A stretch of 64,000 nucleotides of DNA, from NCBI GenBank assembly GCA_016792805.1, contig JAEUHX010000048.1, positions 1 to 64,000 on the forward strand, written 5' to 3'. Below are positions 44,209-53,424 of the stretch, one piece after another. Source of the stretch: Planctomycetota bacterium (GTDB lineage Bacteria; Planctomycetota; UBA1135; JACQFD01). Within the stretch, counting starts at the first letter, position 1; each line of letters begins with the position of its first letter. A model generated the notes under the pieces. It made no database searches, was not told the origin of the DNA, and worked only from the letters and a program-made list of their open reading frames with translations. The translations under genes were made by a program, and so were the position numbers.

Positions 44209-46119
44209 ATGTGTGGCATTTTCGGCGCTGTGACGCGCAAGGGCGACGTGACGCCGGCCATCCTGGCCGGCCTCGCTCTGCTGGAATACCGCGGCTATGA
44301 CTCCGCGGGCGTCGCTGTGTTTACAGAACGCGGCGTCGAGAAGCGCCGACGCGTCGGCAAGCTCGAGGTTCTTCGCGAGGCGCTGCACCGCGAAGGATTC
44401 GGCGGGCCCGCGCTGATCGGCGTCGGCCACACGCGGTGGGCAACCCACGGCGGCGTGACCGAAGAGAATGCACATCCCCATTCGGACTCGAGCGGCGACC
44501 TCGTGCTCGTCCACAATGGGATTATTGAGAACTACCTCGATCTGAAGCGGGAACTCGCCGCAAAAGGCCACATATTTCGCAGCGCCACCGACAGCGAAGT
44601 GTTGGCGCACGCTATCGAGGAACAGCTGGCGCGCATGGAGGCGCCCGCCAAAGAGAGCGGCACCAAGACGGCGGGCGACGAAACGGCTCTCGAGCGCGCA
44701 GTGCGCGCCACGATGCGCGAGGCCCGCGGAACGTACGCGATCGTCGTGCTGCATCGCCGGTTCCCTGACCGCATTCTCGTGGCGCGCCAGGATTCTCCTG
44801 TGGTGATCGGGATCGGGCCCGATGTGCATGGAAACCCCGCAAGCTTCGTGGCCTCCGACGTGCCCGCGCTCCTGGCCCACACACGTAAAGTTTACTATTT
44901 GCGCGACGGCGAGGTGGCAACGCTGACAGCGGACCGGGTTACTGTCCGCCGGCTCGACGGTGAGCTCGTGCCGTTCGCTCCGCTCGAAATTCGCTGGGAT
45001 GCAGCCGCCGCCGATCGCCGCGGCTATCCCCATTACATGTTGAAGGAGATCGAGGAGCAGCCCGATGCCGTCGCGCAGACCTCGTTCGACCGGCTCGATG
45101 ACGATCGGGGAGATGTAAGATTTGAGGATTTTGCCCTCGGCGACGAGAGGCTTCGCGCGATCCGAAGAGTGCAGATCGTGGCATGCGGAACGAGCCTGCA
45201 CGCGGGGCTCGTTGGGAAGTTCTATTTGGAGCATCTCGCCGGCCTGCCGACCGAGTGCGACTACGCGAGCGAATTCCGCTATCGCTCGCCGATCCCGAGC
45301 GGAGACGTCCTTGCCGTCGGCATCAGCCAGAGCGGCGAGACGATGGACACGCTGAAGGCTCTCGGTGAAGCGCGAACGCGAGGCGCATCGGTGCTCGGAA
45401 TCTGCAATGTTCGCGGGTCGTCGATCCCGCGCATGAGCGATGCTGTTCTGTATACGCACGCGGGGCCCGAGATCGGTGTAGCGTCGACGAAGGCGTTCAC
45501 CTGCCAGCTCGTGGCGCTCTACCTCCTCGCTGTGCGGCTCGGGCGCGCACGGGGCCATCTTTCGCAGGAGCAGGGGCGGGAGGCGATTCGTGCACTTCGC
45601 GTGCTGCGTCCCCGGCTCGATCCGCTCTTCTCCGACGACGCGCGTGAAAACGTGCACCGCATCGCCAAGCGCTTTGCGGGCGCGCGCGATTTCCTCTTCC
45701 TCGGCCGCGGCATCAATTATCCGATCGCGCTGGAAGGGGCCCTCAAGCTCAAGGAGATCTCTTACATCCACGCCGAGGGCTATCCCGCTGGCGAGATGAA
45801 GCACGGTCCGATCGCAATGATCGATGCAACGCTTCCCGTCGTGGTGATTGCAACTCAAGGCCGCGATCGCGAGAAGACCTTGAACCAGCTCGAGCAAGTG
45901 AAGGCTCGGGGCGGGCAAGTGATTCTCGTGGCGAATCCCGGCGATCCGGAAGCGGAGCGGCTCGCTGACGAGGTGATTGAGGTGCCTGCGACCACCGATG
46001 AGCTGGCACCCATCGTAAATGTGATCCCGCTGCAGAGGCTCGCCTACGAAATCGCCGTGATGCGCGGCCTCTCTCCCGACAGCCCCCGTAATCTTGCCAA
46101 GAGTGTGACCGTCGAATGA
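44209..46119 (+). CDS. glmS: Glutamine--fructose-6-phosphate aminotransferase
   Basis: 636 residues. Makes glucosamine-6-phosphate for UDP-GlcNAc. Class-2 glutaminase with Cys2 (CGIFGAV), THGGVTEENAHPH, then two SIS domains (CGTSLHAG, ISQSGETMDTL, ESSTKAF-type VASTKAFTCQL) and the C-terminal NLAKSVTVE. Slightly longer than usual because of an insert at about residue 140-160. No glmS ribozyme fits in the 12-base gap upstream. Overlaps the next gene as ATGA. Confidence 0.96.
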   Translation: MCGIFGAVTRKGDVTPAILAGLALLEYRGYDSAGVAVFTERGVEKRRRVGKLEVLREALHREGFGGPALIGVGHTRWATHGGVTEENAHPHSDSSGDLVLVHNGIIENYLDLKRELAAKGHIFRSATDSEVLAHAIEEQLARMEAPAKESGTKTAGDETALERAVRATMREARGTYAIVVLHRRFPDRILVARQDSPVVIGIGPDVHGNPASFVASDVPALLAHTRKVYYLRDGEVATLTADRVTVRRLDGELVPFAPLEIRWDAAAADRRGYPHYMLKEIEEQPDAVAQTSFDRLDDDRGDVRFEDFALGDERLRAIRRVQIVACGTSLHAGLVGKFYLEHLAGLPTECDYASEFRYRSPIPSGDVLAVGISQSGETMDTLKALGEARTRGASVLGICNVRGSSIPRMSDAVLYTHAGPEIGVASTKAFTCQLVALYLLAVRLGRARGHLSQEQGREAIRALRVLRPRLDPLFSDDARENVHRIAKRFAGARDFLFLGRGINYPIALEGALKLKEISYIHAEGYPAGEMKHGPIAMIDATLPVVVIATQGRDREKTLNQLEQVKARGGQVILVANPGDPEAERLADEVIEVPATTDELAPIVNVIPLQRLAYEIAVMRGLSPDSPRNLAKSVTVE

Positions 46120-47501
46120 CACCGTCGTCTGCACCGAAGTCGGCACGCAGGAATCAAGCCGCCCAATCACCCGCGAAGTCGCTGTCGCAGGATCTGCTCG
46201 CCAAGCTCCAGTCGCGCAAAGCGACCGTCGGAGTCGTGGGGCTCGGATATGTGGGACTTCCGCTGGCGACCGCCTTTGCGGAGGCAGGATTCTCGGTCGT
46301 CGGAATCGACGTCGATGCGCGGCGCGTCAAGCGCCTCGCAAAAGGTGAGTCGGACATCGACGATGTCTCCTCGGAGCGCGTCGCCGCCGCCGTGAAGGCA
46401 GGGCGCTTCCGTGCCACGGACAGCTATCGCGGCATCGCCGAATGCGACGCCGTCGTCGTCTGCGTTCCGACGCCGCTTCGAAAGAATCGTGACCCTGACA
46501 TTTCGTACATCGTTTCGGCGACGGAGTCGCTCGTGCCGTTCGCTCATCCAGGAATGTTGGTGATTCTCGAGAGCACGACCTATCCGGGAACGACCCGAGA
46601 GGTCGTGCAGCCCCGCTTGGAGGCGCGCCAGCTTCGGATCGGGGAGAACGTTTTCTTAGCATTCTCCCCGGAGCGCATCGATCCCGCGAACAAGAAGTTC
46701 GGTGTCAAGAATACGCCCAAAGTCGTGGGCGGCTTGACGCCGGATTGCACGAAGCTCGCCGCCGCCCTCTACGGTGCAGCCGTCGACACTGTCGTCGAAG
46801 TGTCGAGTCCCGAGGCGGCCGAGATGGCAAAGCTGCTCGAGAACACGTTCCGAGCGGTCAATATTGGGCTCGTCAACGAGATTGCCCTTCTGTGCGAGCG
46901 ACTGCACCTCGATGTGTGGGAAGTGGTTCGCGCCGCAGCGACGAAGCCGTTTGGGTTCATGCCGTTCACGCCGGGGCCCGGCATCGGCGGCCACTGCATT
47001 CCGGTCGATCCGCTCTATCTGTCGTGGCGCGTCCGTGGCATGGATGTGAAGACTCGGTTTATCGATATTGCCGACGAGGTGAATCGCGCCATGCCGGCTC
47101 ACACGGCGAACGGCGTTGCGGAGCTTCTCAACGAGTGCGGAAAGCCGGTGAAGGGCTCGTCGGTGCTCCTTCTCGGCGTTGCCTACAAGAAGAATGTGAG
47201 CGACGTTCGGGAGTCGCCCGCCATCGACGTCGCGAAGCTCCTCCACGAGCGAGGCGCCGAGATTACCTATTTTGATCCGCACGTGGAGTCGTTCCAGGCG
47301 GAGGGCTTCCAGGTTCCCCGGACGCTGAAGATCGATCCGAAATCGCTCTCGTCGTTCGACGCAATTGTGATTCTCACAGATCACACCGGAGTCGACTACG
47401 CTGCCGTTCTGCAGCACGGCAAGGCGGTCTACGACGCGCGCAATGCGACGAGCGGCATGCCCTCCAAGGCGAAGCGCCGACGGCTCGGATCGGGAGTGTA
47501 G
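46116..47501 (+). CDS. Nucleotide-sugar dehydrogenase (WbpA/UDP-GlcNAc 6-dehydrogenase type)
   Basis: 461 residues with a 35-residue basic N-terminal extension. GVVGLGYVGLPLA NAD motif, ESTTYPGTT, SPERIDPAN, KLLENTFRAVNIGLVNE, the catalytic Cys (about 294) in GIGGHCIPVDP, and GVAYKKNVSDVRESPA. The IGGHCIPVDPLYLSW form is typical of UDP-HexNAc dehydrogenases rather than UDP-glucose dehydrogenases. Linked to glmS by overlap, consistent with a UDP-GlcNAc-derived uronic acid. Substrate not proven. Confidence 0.88.
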   Translation: MTPSSAPKSARRNQAAQSPAKSLSQDLLAKLQSRKATVGVVGLGYVGLPLATAFAEAGFSVVGIDVDARRVKRLAKGESDIDDVSSERVAAAVKAGRFRATDSYRGIAECDAVVVCVPTPLRKNRDPDISYIVSATESLVPFAHPGMLVILESTTYPGTTREVVQPRLEARQLRIGENVFLAFSPERIDPANKKFGVKNTPKVVGGLTPDCTKLAAALYGAAVDTVVEVSSPEAAEMAKLLENTFRAVNIGLVNEIALLCERLHLDVWEVVRAAATKPFGFMPFTPGPGIGGHCIPVDPLYLSWRVRGMDVKTRFIDIADEVNRAMPAHTANGVAELLNECGKPVKGSSVLLLGVAYKKNVSDVRESPAIDVAKLLHERGAEITYFDPHVESFQAEGFQVPRTLKIDPKSLSSFDAIVILTDHTGVDYAAVLQHGKAVYDARNATSGMPSKAKRRRLGSGV

Positions 47502-47504
47502 CGC

Positions 47505-48476
47505 GTGGAGATTCTCGTCACCGGCGGAGCCGGATTCATCGGTTCGCACCTGACGGAGCGACTCCTCGGGCGAGGCGACTCCGTCGTCGTTTTTGATAAC
47601 TTCAATGATTTCTACGACCCGGCGCTGAAGGAGCACAACGTCGCATCGATCCAAGCTGCGGCGCAGCGTCCGGGCAGCGGGACATTCGCCCTGGTGCGTG
47701 GAGATCTTCGAGAGCGCGCCGCGCTCGAGTCCTGCGTGCGCAGCCGGCCTTTCGACGCCGTCGTGCATCTGGCCGCCATGGCTGGCGTCCGCCCGAGCGT
47801 CAAGGATCCTGTTCTGTATGATCAGGTGAATTGCATCGGTACGCTGCATCTGTTGGAAGCCATGCGTGCTCGTCCGGAGATAAGGCTCATTTTCGGGTCG
47901 TCCTCTTCGGTCTACGGTGCGAACACGAAGGTGCCCTTCGCCGAGACGGATCCGCTCGAACGGATGGTCTCGCCTTACGCGGTGAGCAAGCGCTCGGGGG
48001 AGCTGTATGCCGCCTGCTTCCATCAGCTCTACGGGATTCCGATCACCTGCTTGCGCTTCTTCACGGTGTACGGCCCGCGCCAACGCCCCGAGATGGCGAT
48101 TGCAAAATTCGCGGCGCTGATCGAGCAGGGGAAGGATCTCCCCATCTATGGCGATGGATCAACGAGGCGCGATTACACCTACGTCGATGACATCCTCGAC
48201 GGAATCGTGCGTGCGATCGACCGCTGCTCGGGCTTCGAGATCTATAACCTCGGAGAATCCTCCACGGTGGAACTCCGGCGCCTTGTCGACGTGCTCGCTC
48301 AGGCCATCGGCAAACCCGCCCATGTGAAGCATCTGCCTCCGGAGCCGGGAGACGTTCCGCTCACCTATGCGGACGTCTCGAAGGCTCGCACCCAGCTCGG
48401 CTACGAGCCGCGCACGACGATCGAGGACGGTGTCGCTCGATATGTGGAGTGGCGCCGAAGGTTGTCGAGCCGATAG
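47505..48476 (+). CDS. NAD-dependent UDP-sugar epimerase (UDP-glucuronate 4-epimerase-like)
   Basis: 323 residues, GTG start. TGGAGFIGSHLTE, HLAAMAGVRPSVKDP, SSSSVYGANTKVPF, YAVSKRSGE, FTVYGPRQRPEMAI. The AGVRPS and GPRQRPDM-type motifs resemble UDP-glucuronate 4-epimerases. Three bases after the dehydrogenase, so likely acting on its product or on UDP-GlcA. Confidence 0.85.
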   Translation: MEILVTGGAGFIGSHLTERLLGRGDSVVVFDNFNDFYDPALKEHNVASIQAAAQRPGSGTFALVRGDLRERAALESCVRSRPFDAVVHLAAMAGVRPSVKDPVLYDQVNCIGTLHLLEAMRARPEIRLIFGSSSSVYGANTKVPFAETDPLERMVSPYAVSKRSGELYAACFHQLYGIPITCLRFFTVYGPRQRPEMAIAKFAALIEQGKDLPIYGDGSTRRDYTYVDDILDGIVRAIDRCSGFEIYNLGESSTVELRRLVDVLAQAIGKPAHVKHLPPEPGDVPLTYADVSKARTQLGYEPRTTIEDGVARYVEWRRRLSSR

Positions 48477-48538
48477 CAATCCCACAACATGGATTTTCAC
48501 CAAGGCACCGCAGCTCGAGCTGTAAGTACGACTCTACG

Positions 48539-49528
48539 ATGACACGATATCTCATTACTGGCGGAGCGGGATTCATCGGATCCCACATCGCCGCTGCGCT
48601 TCGCGCGCGCGGCGACTTCGTTCGGATTCTTGACAATTTCGCGACGGGCAAGCGCGCAAACCTCGTCGCGGCCCTCGGCTCGGAGCAGGGCGGACCTCTG
48701 GCGGAGTTCCTCGAAGGCGACCTCCGCGACGACGCCGCCGTTCGCAGGGCGTGCCAGGGAATCGATGTGGTCTTCCACGAGGCGGCGCTCCCGTCTGTTG
48801 CGCGCTCAGTCGAGGATCCGCTCACGAGCGATGACAACAATATCCGTGGAACTGTGAACCTGCTCCTCGCAGCGCGCGACGCCAAGGTGCGCCGCGTTGT
48901 TTATGCGGGCTCCTCCTCCGCCTATGGCGATACGCCAACGCTTCCGAAGCACGAGGAGATGCCGGGCGACCCGATCTCGCCCTACGGCGTGACGAAGTTC
49001 ACCGGCGAACTCTATTGCCGTTCCTTCGCGCGCGTGTACGGGATGTCGACCGTCATCCTTCGTTATTTTAATGTCTTCGGGCCGCGCCAGGATCCGAGCT
49101 CTCCCTACTCGGGCGTGATTGCACTGTTCTGCCGAGCCGCCGTGGAAGGGCGCTCTGCCACCATCCATGGCGACGGAGAGCAGTCGCGCGACTTCACCTA
49201 TGTGGACAACGTCGTGGCGGGAAACCTGCTCGCGGCCGAGCGCGACGTGCCTCCGGGCACTGTGTTGAACGTTGCCACCGGGAGCGCCGTCACGCTGAAT
49301 CAGCTCGTGTCGACTCTCGGCGAGATCACGGGCCGCAAGCTCGCCGTGACTCACGGCGCGCCGCGAACCGGGGATATCAAGCATTCGCTCGCCGACATCA
49401 GTCGTGCGCGCAAGCTTCTCGGCTACGAGCCCCACGTCACGTTCCGTGCCGGGCTCGAGCGGACGCTCGAGTGGTATCGGAGTTCGGCGCCATCGACTGC
49501 CGCGCCGAAGACTGTGCCGTCTGCTTGA
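48539..49528 (+). CDS. NAD-dependent epimerase (WbpP/UDP-GlcNAc(A) 4-epimerase-like)
   Basis: 329 residues from ATG 48539. TGGAGFIGSHIAAAL, FHEAALPSVARSVEDP, GSSSAYGDTPTLPK, YGVTKFTGE, RYFNVFGPRQDP. The PSVxRSVxDP and FGPRQDP motifs match the WbpP/TviC group that epimerises UDP-GlcNAc or its uronic acid at C4. A WbpA-type dehydrogenase with a WbpP-type epimerase fits a UDP-GalNAcA or UDP-GlcNAcA branch. Confidence 0.86.
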   Translation: MTRYLITGGAGFIGSHIAAALRARGDFVRILDNFATGKRANLVAALGSEQGGPLAEFLEGDLRDDAAVRRACQGIDVVFHEAALPSVARSVEDPLTSDDNNIRGTVNLLLAARDAKVRRVVYAGSSSAYGDTPTLPKHEEMPGDPISPYGVTKFTGELYCRSFARVYGMSTVILRYFNVFGPRQDPSSPYSGVIALFCRAAVEGRSATIHGDGEQSRDFTYVDNVVAGNLLAAERDVPPGTVLNVATGSAVTLNQLVSTLGEITGRKLAVTHGAPRTGDIKHSLADISRARKLLGYEPHVTFRAGLERTLEWYRSSAPSTAAPKTVPSA

Positions 49529-49636
49529 ACCGACGTTCACCGATCGCCAGCTAAGACAAACCATCCCTCCTTCGCATCATCCGCCGCGTCGGCCCTGCCT
49601 GTCGGCGCAACGAAATCCCTAAGAATCCATAATCCC

Positions 49637-50383
49637 ATGAAAGGCGTGATCCTTGCCGGGGGCCTCGGCACCCGGCTCCATCCTCTCACGAAGGTTACGA
49701 ATAAGCATCTCCTCCCGGTCTGCAACAAGCCCATGATTTACTATCCGATTGAGGCGCTCGTCTCGTCGGGAGTGGAGGAGATCCTGATCGTGACGGGCGG
49801 CAACAAGGCCGGCGATTTCCTGCAGCTGCTCGGGAATGGGTCCGAGTTCGGCCTCAAGCATTTGAATTACACCTATCAAAAAGGGGAGGGAGGCATCGCA
49901 GAGGCACTCTCGCTCGCGGAGCATTGGTGCGGGAACGACCGCCTCTGTGTGATTCTCGGCGACAATATTCTTGAGAACTCGATCGCGCCCTACGTCGACG
50001 AGTTCCGCAAGCAGGATCGCGGCGCCCGCATCCTCCTGAAGGAGGTCGAGGATCCCGAACGCTTTGGCGTCGCAGAGCTGAACGGCGACAAGGTGGTTCG
50101 CATCGAGGAGAAGCCCAAGAATCCGCGGTCCAATCTTGCGGTGATCGGTGTCTACTTCTTCGATTCGCATGTCTTCGACATCATCAAGACCCTCGAGCCC
50201 TCCGGGCGCGGTGAGCTTGAGATCACCGATGTCAACAATGCCTACATCCGCGAGGGCACGATGCGCGCGTCGCGGCTTACCGGCTGGTGGACCGACGCCG
50301 GCACGTTCTCCTCGCTTTTGCGCGCGAGCAACCTTGTGGCGCAGGGCGGTGCCAACAAGATGCAGAGCTCGACGAAGAAGTAA
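49637..50383 (+). CDS. rmlA: Glucose-1-phosphate thymidylyltransferase, short form
   Basis: 248 residues. Nucleotidyltransferase making dTDP-glucose. GGLGTRLHPLT signature (9-19) with NKHLLPVCNKPM, ILGDNILENS, EDPERFGVAEL and EEKPKNPRSN. About 40 residues shorter than the tetrameric E. coli type, lacking its C-terminal allosteric helix region. Preceded by 108 bases without a gene. Overlaps rmlD as TAATG. Confidence 0.9.
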   Translation: MKGVILAGGLGTRLHPLTKVTNKHLLPVCNKPMIYYPIEALVSSGVEEILIVTGGNKAGDFLQLLGNGSEFGLKHLNYTYQKGEGGIAEALSLAEHWCGNDRLCVILGDNILENSIAPYVDEFRKQDRGARILLKEVEDPERFGVAELNGDKVVRIEEKPKNPRSNLAVIGVYFFDSHVFDIIKTLEPSGRGELEITDVNNAYIREGTMRASRLTGWWTDAGTFSSLLRASNLVAQGGANKMQSSTKK

Positions 50384-51255
50384 TGTCGGGATCCAGTCGG
50401 CGCGTTGCGGTCGTTCTCGGCGCTCGCGGAATGCTCGGAAGTGAGCTTCTCCGCCGGGCGCCAAAGGGACTGGAAGTGTTCGGTGTAGCGCGTGAGGAGG
50501 CGGATGTCTCGCGCCTCGATTCGCTGCGCGATTACTTCAGAAGAGTGCAGCCCGCCATCGTGGTGAATGCCGCCGCCTACACGGCTGTCGACGCCGCTGA
50601 GCAAGACCGCGCTGCAGCATTCCGCGTGAATAGTGACGGCGCGCGAAATGGCGCGCTGGCGGCGCGCGAGGTGGGGGCGCGGTTTCTCCATGTCTCGACC
50701 GACTTCGTCTTCGACGGCAAAGCCACGCGCCCCTATGGGGAATTCGCTGCGCCGAATCCCCAGGGTGCCTACGCCGAGAGCAAGCATGCCGGCGAGCTCG
50801 CCGTGGCCGCAGCCGGCGGCGACTGGCAAATTGTAAGAACGCAGTGGGTCTTCGGCGCCCGCGGAAAGCACTTCGTCGGCGCCATCGCCCGGGCCGCCGC
50901 CGAACGCGATCGGCTGACGGTCGTGGCGGACCAGCGCGGCTGCCCGACCTGCACCCACGATCTCGCGCCAGAGATCTGGCGCATTGCCGAGGAGGCGCCC
51001 GCAGGCCTCTATCACGCAAGCTCGATGGGCGAGTGCACATGGCACGAGCTTGCGTGCGAAATTGTGAAGTTGCTCGGGCGCGCCACCAGAGTCGATCCGA
51101 TCACCACGGAGGACTGGAATCGCATGAAACCAGGCTCCGCGCCGCGCCCTGCGTACTCCGTGCTTGAGAAGCTTCATCTCGAGCGCACCATCGGCTGCCA
51201 CATGCCGCATTGGAAGGACGCTCTCGCGGGCTTCATTCGCCGCGGCGATCAATAA
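50383..51255 (+). CDS. rmlD: dTDP-4-dehydrorhamnose reductase
   Basis: 290 residues. Last step of dTDP-L-rhamnose synthesis. LGARGMLGSELL, NAAAYTAVDAAE, HVSTDFVFDG, YAESKHAGE (Tyr-x3-Lys) and RTQWVFG. The start overlaps the rmlA stop. Confidence 0.9.
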   Translation: MSGSSRRVAVVLGARGMLGSELLRRAPKGLEVFGVAREEADVSRLDSLRDYFRRVQPAIVVNAAAYTAVDAAEQDRAAAFRVNSDGARNGALAAREVGARFLHVSTDFVFDGKATRPYGEFAAPNPQGAYAESKHAGELAVAAAGGDWQIVRTQWVFGARGKHFVGAIARAAAERDRLTVVADQRGCPTCTHDLAPEIWRIAEEAPAGLYHASSMGECTWHELACEIVKLLGRATRVDPITTEDWNRMKPGSAPRPAYSVLEKLHLERTIGCHMPHWKDALAGFIRRGDQ

Positions 51256-51275
51256 GTTTCACCCATCCAGACCCC

Positions 51276-52289
51276 ATGAAAAAACTCGTGATTACCGGCG
51301 GAGCCGGATTCATCGGCAGCAACCTCGTGCGCTTGGCGCTCGAGCGGTTGCCGCAGATGGAAATTGTAAATTTCGACGCGCTCACGTATGCGGGAAACCT
51401 CGAGAATCTCGCCGGACTCGAGTCGCACCCGCGGTACCGCTTCGTGAAGGGGGACGTCGCGTCGCCCGAGGATGTTGCGAAGGCCTTCGAGGGAGACGTG
51501 GCGGGAGTGCTCCACCTCGCCGCCGAGAGCCACGTCGATCGGTCCATCCAGGATGCTTCGGCCTTCGTCCGCACGAATGTCGTCGGCACTCAGGTGCTCC
51601 TCGATGCTGCCCGGCGCAAGGGGGTCGCGAAGTTCGTTCATGTCTCCACAGATGAAGTGTATGGATCCCTCGGGGCCACGGGCAAGTTCATCGAAGAGAC
51701 GCCGCTCGCAGCCAACTCGCCCTACAGCGCGAGCAAGGCGGGAAGTGATCTATTGGCACGCGCGGCTCACCACACCCACGGCATGCCGGTGTGCATCACC
51801 CGCTGTTCAAATAATTACGGCCCGTACCAATTCCCCGAGAAGCTCCTGCCGCTCGTCATCTCAAACGCCCTCGAGAACAAGCCGATCCCGGTCTACGGCG
51901 ATGGAAGAAATGTCCGCGATTGGCTGTATGTGCAGGACCACTGCGAAGCGCTCCTTCGCGTCTATGAGGCGGGCAAGCCGGGTGAAGTTTACAATATCGG
52001 CGGGAACAATGAGCTTGAGAACCTCTACCTCGTGAAGCAGGTGCTCTCGCTGCTCGGGAAGCCGGAGTCGCTCATCACCTTCGTGAAGGACCGCCCCGGA
52101 CACGACCGCCGCTACGCCATCGATGCCTCGAAGATCCGCCAGGATCTCGGCTGGGAGCCGGCGCACCGGTTCGAGCAGGCGCTCCCGAAGACCATCGAGT
52201 GGTACCGGAACCATGAGGCGTGGTGGCGCCACGTAAAGAGCGGCGAATACCGCGACTACTACGAGCGGCAATACGGAAAGCGGAGCTAG
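51276..52289 (+). CDS. rmlB: dTDP-glucose 4,6-dehydratase
   Basis: 337 residues from ATG 51276. ITGGAGFIGSNL, FDALTYAGNLENL, LHLAAESHVDRSI, HVSTDEVYGSLG, YSASKAGSD, CSNNYGPYQFPEKL and VRDWLYVQDHC are diagnostic. Converts dTDP-glucose to the 4-keto-6-deoxy sugar. The 3,5-epimerase gene rmlC that usually accompanies these genes is absent from the window. Confidence 0.95.
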   Translation: MKKLVITGGAGFIGSNLVRLALERLPQMEIVNFDALTYAGNLENLAGLESHPRYRFVKGDVASPEDVAKAFEGDVAGVLHLAAESHVDRSIQDASAFVRTNVVGTQVLLDAARRKGVAKFVHVSTDEVYGSLGATGKFIEETPLAANSPYSASKAGSDLLARAAHHTHGMPVCITRCSNNYGPYQFPEKLLPLVISNALENKPIPVYGDGRNVRDWLYVQDHCEALLRVYEAGKPGEVYNIGGNNELENLYLVKQVLSLLGKPESLITFVKDRPGHDRRYAIDASKIRQDLGWEPAHRFEQALPKTIEWYRNHEAWWRHVKSGEYRDYYERQYGKRS

Positions 52290-52508
52290 CAGCTCGCAAT
52301 CGGGGATTCCGTACCCCAACCCCGCGCCCTAGGGCGACGGGATCTGGGGTTCACCCAGCCCCCCGAAAACGCCGATTTCGGGGGGGACTCTCGACCCTTC
52401 AATCGGCACTTTGTAGTGCGACTGACTCCGCACATGTACTCCCTGGTCTCGCTGGAAGCCGCACCCCCAGCGGGAACTGCTCCTATGGCACTGCCCTTGG
52501 AACCTGTC
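52290..52508. promoter_or_regulatory. Intergenic region with palindromes before the export genes
   Basis: About 200 bases separating the sugar-nucleotide run from the export/assembly run. It has a perfect palindrome CGCCCTAGGGCG near 52326 and a 10-bp hairpin CCCCCCGAAA...TTTCGGGGGG (52359-52385, loop ACGCCGA). Either could end the upstream transcript or act as a control site. No T-tract follows the hairpin. Confidence 0.5.
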
Positions 52509-53414
52509 ATGCCGCTCCGATCGCGCCGCTCGCTCGCGAAGAGCTCCCACGCTGCCCAGCCAGATACCGGCGCTCGGACGCGCGGCGAGGAGGCGGCACG
52601 CGGCACGGTCCGCCGAGTTCTCAGCGCCCTGGGCCCGAGGCTTGTGCTGCTATTTGTGCTTGCCCTCGGAGCCGGATCGCTGGCGAGCTGCCGCGCCACG
52701 GAAGAGAAGCGCATTTTTCAGTACTTGAATCAGGAAGGATTCGGGGTGAAGGCGCGCGGCGACGCCAACGTGGAGAATTACCTCGTCGTTGGCGATTCTG
52801 TAACAGTTCGAGATTCGCTGAACGCCGATCTGCAGCTCTCTCCGCAAGAGGTGGATTCGGACGGAACTATTAATCTTCCCGATATTGGGCAGGTTCATGT
52901 GCTCGGCCGGACTCGCCGGCAGCTCGAGGCGTATCTCACGGAGGCTTACCAGCCGCTCTATGAGCGCACCGACATCCACGTCCAGTTCCAGTCGGCTGCG
53001 GGGGCGAGCGGCCGTGGCAAGAAATACTTCGTCGTTGGCGAAGTGGAGAAGCAGTCTGCGGTTGCCTTCACGGGCGACAAGTCGGTCTTCGAGGCGGTGC
53101 TCGAGGCGGCTCCCAAAAACGAGACGGCCAACCTCGGGCGCGTCTTGCTCATTCGTGGTGACCCCGTCGATCCGCTGATCTTCACGATCAACTTTCACGA
53201 TTTTATTGATTACGGCGACACGACCTACAACCTGATCGTTCGGGAGAACGACATTATTTACGTTCCTCCGACGTTCATCGGGACGATCGGCCACTTCGTG
53301 GAGCGAATCTTCTATCCGGTGAAAGTGATTATTCAGCCGATCCAAGCTTTGCTGCAGTTCTTGCTCATCCAGCGCGTCGCGACGCGAAACGGCGGCGGCG
53401 GCGGGATCTTCTAA
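52509..53414 (+). CDS. Polysaccharide biosynthesis/export lipoprotein (Wza-like)
   Basis: 301 residues from ATG 52509 (ATG 52485 is also possible). A hydrophobic stretch ends in a lipobox LASC. The export domain has VVGDSVTVRDSLN, DGTINLPDIGQVHVLGRT and LEAYLTEAYQPLY, followed by a SLBB-like part (KKYFVVGEVEKQSA, NDIIYVPPT). The C-terminal helix VIIQPIQALLQFLLIQRV could span the outer membrane. Partner of the Wzz-like protein that follows. Confidence 0.87.
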   Translation: MPLRSRRSLAKSSHAAQPDTGARTRGEEAARGTVRRVLSALGPRLVLLFVLALGAGSLASCRATEEKRIFQYLNQEGFGVKARGDANVENYLVVGDSVTVRDSLNADLQLSPQEVDSDGTINLPDIGQVHVLGRTRRQLEAYLTEAYQPLYERTDIHVQFQSAAGASGRGKKYFVVGEVEKQSAVAFTGDKSVFEAVLEAAPKNETANLGRVLLIRGDPVDPLIFTINFHDFIDYGDTTYNLIVRENDIIYVPPTFIGTIGHFVERIFYPVKVIIQPIQALLQFLLIQRVATRNGGGGGIF

Positions 53415-53424
53415 GGGATCTCTC

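Noticed and set aside
44209..46119. Possible second intein in glmS because of its slightly long product
   Set aside because: The extra residues are a short Glu/Lys/Ala insert of about 20 residues with no block A, B, F or G motif.
42940..46170. A 1076-codon minus-strand open frame
   Set aside because: It lies opposite a UDP-xylose-synthase-like gene and glmS, both with complete motifs. Long antisense frames are expected at this GC content.
52359..52385. Classical rho-independent terminator
   Set aside because: The stem is strong but is followed by GACTCTCG rather than a T-run. It is kept only as a hairpin of unknown role.
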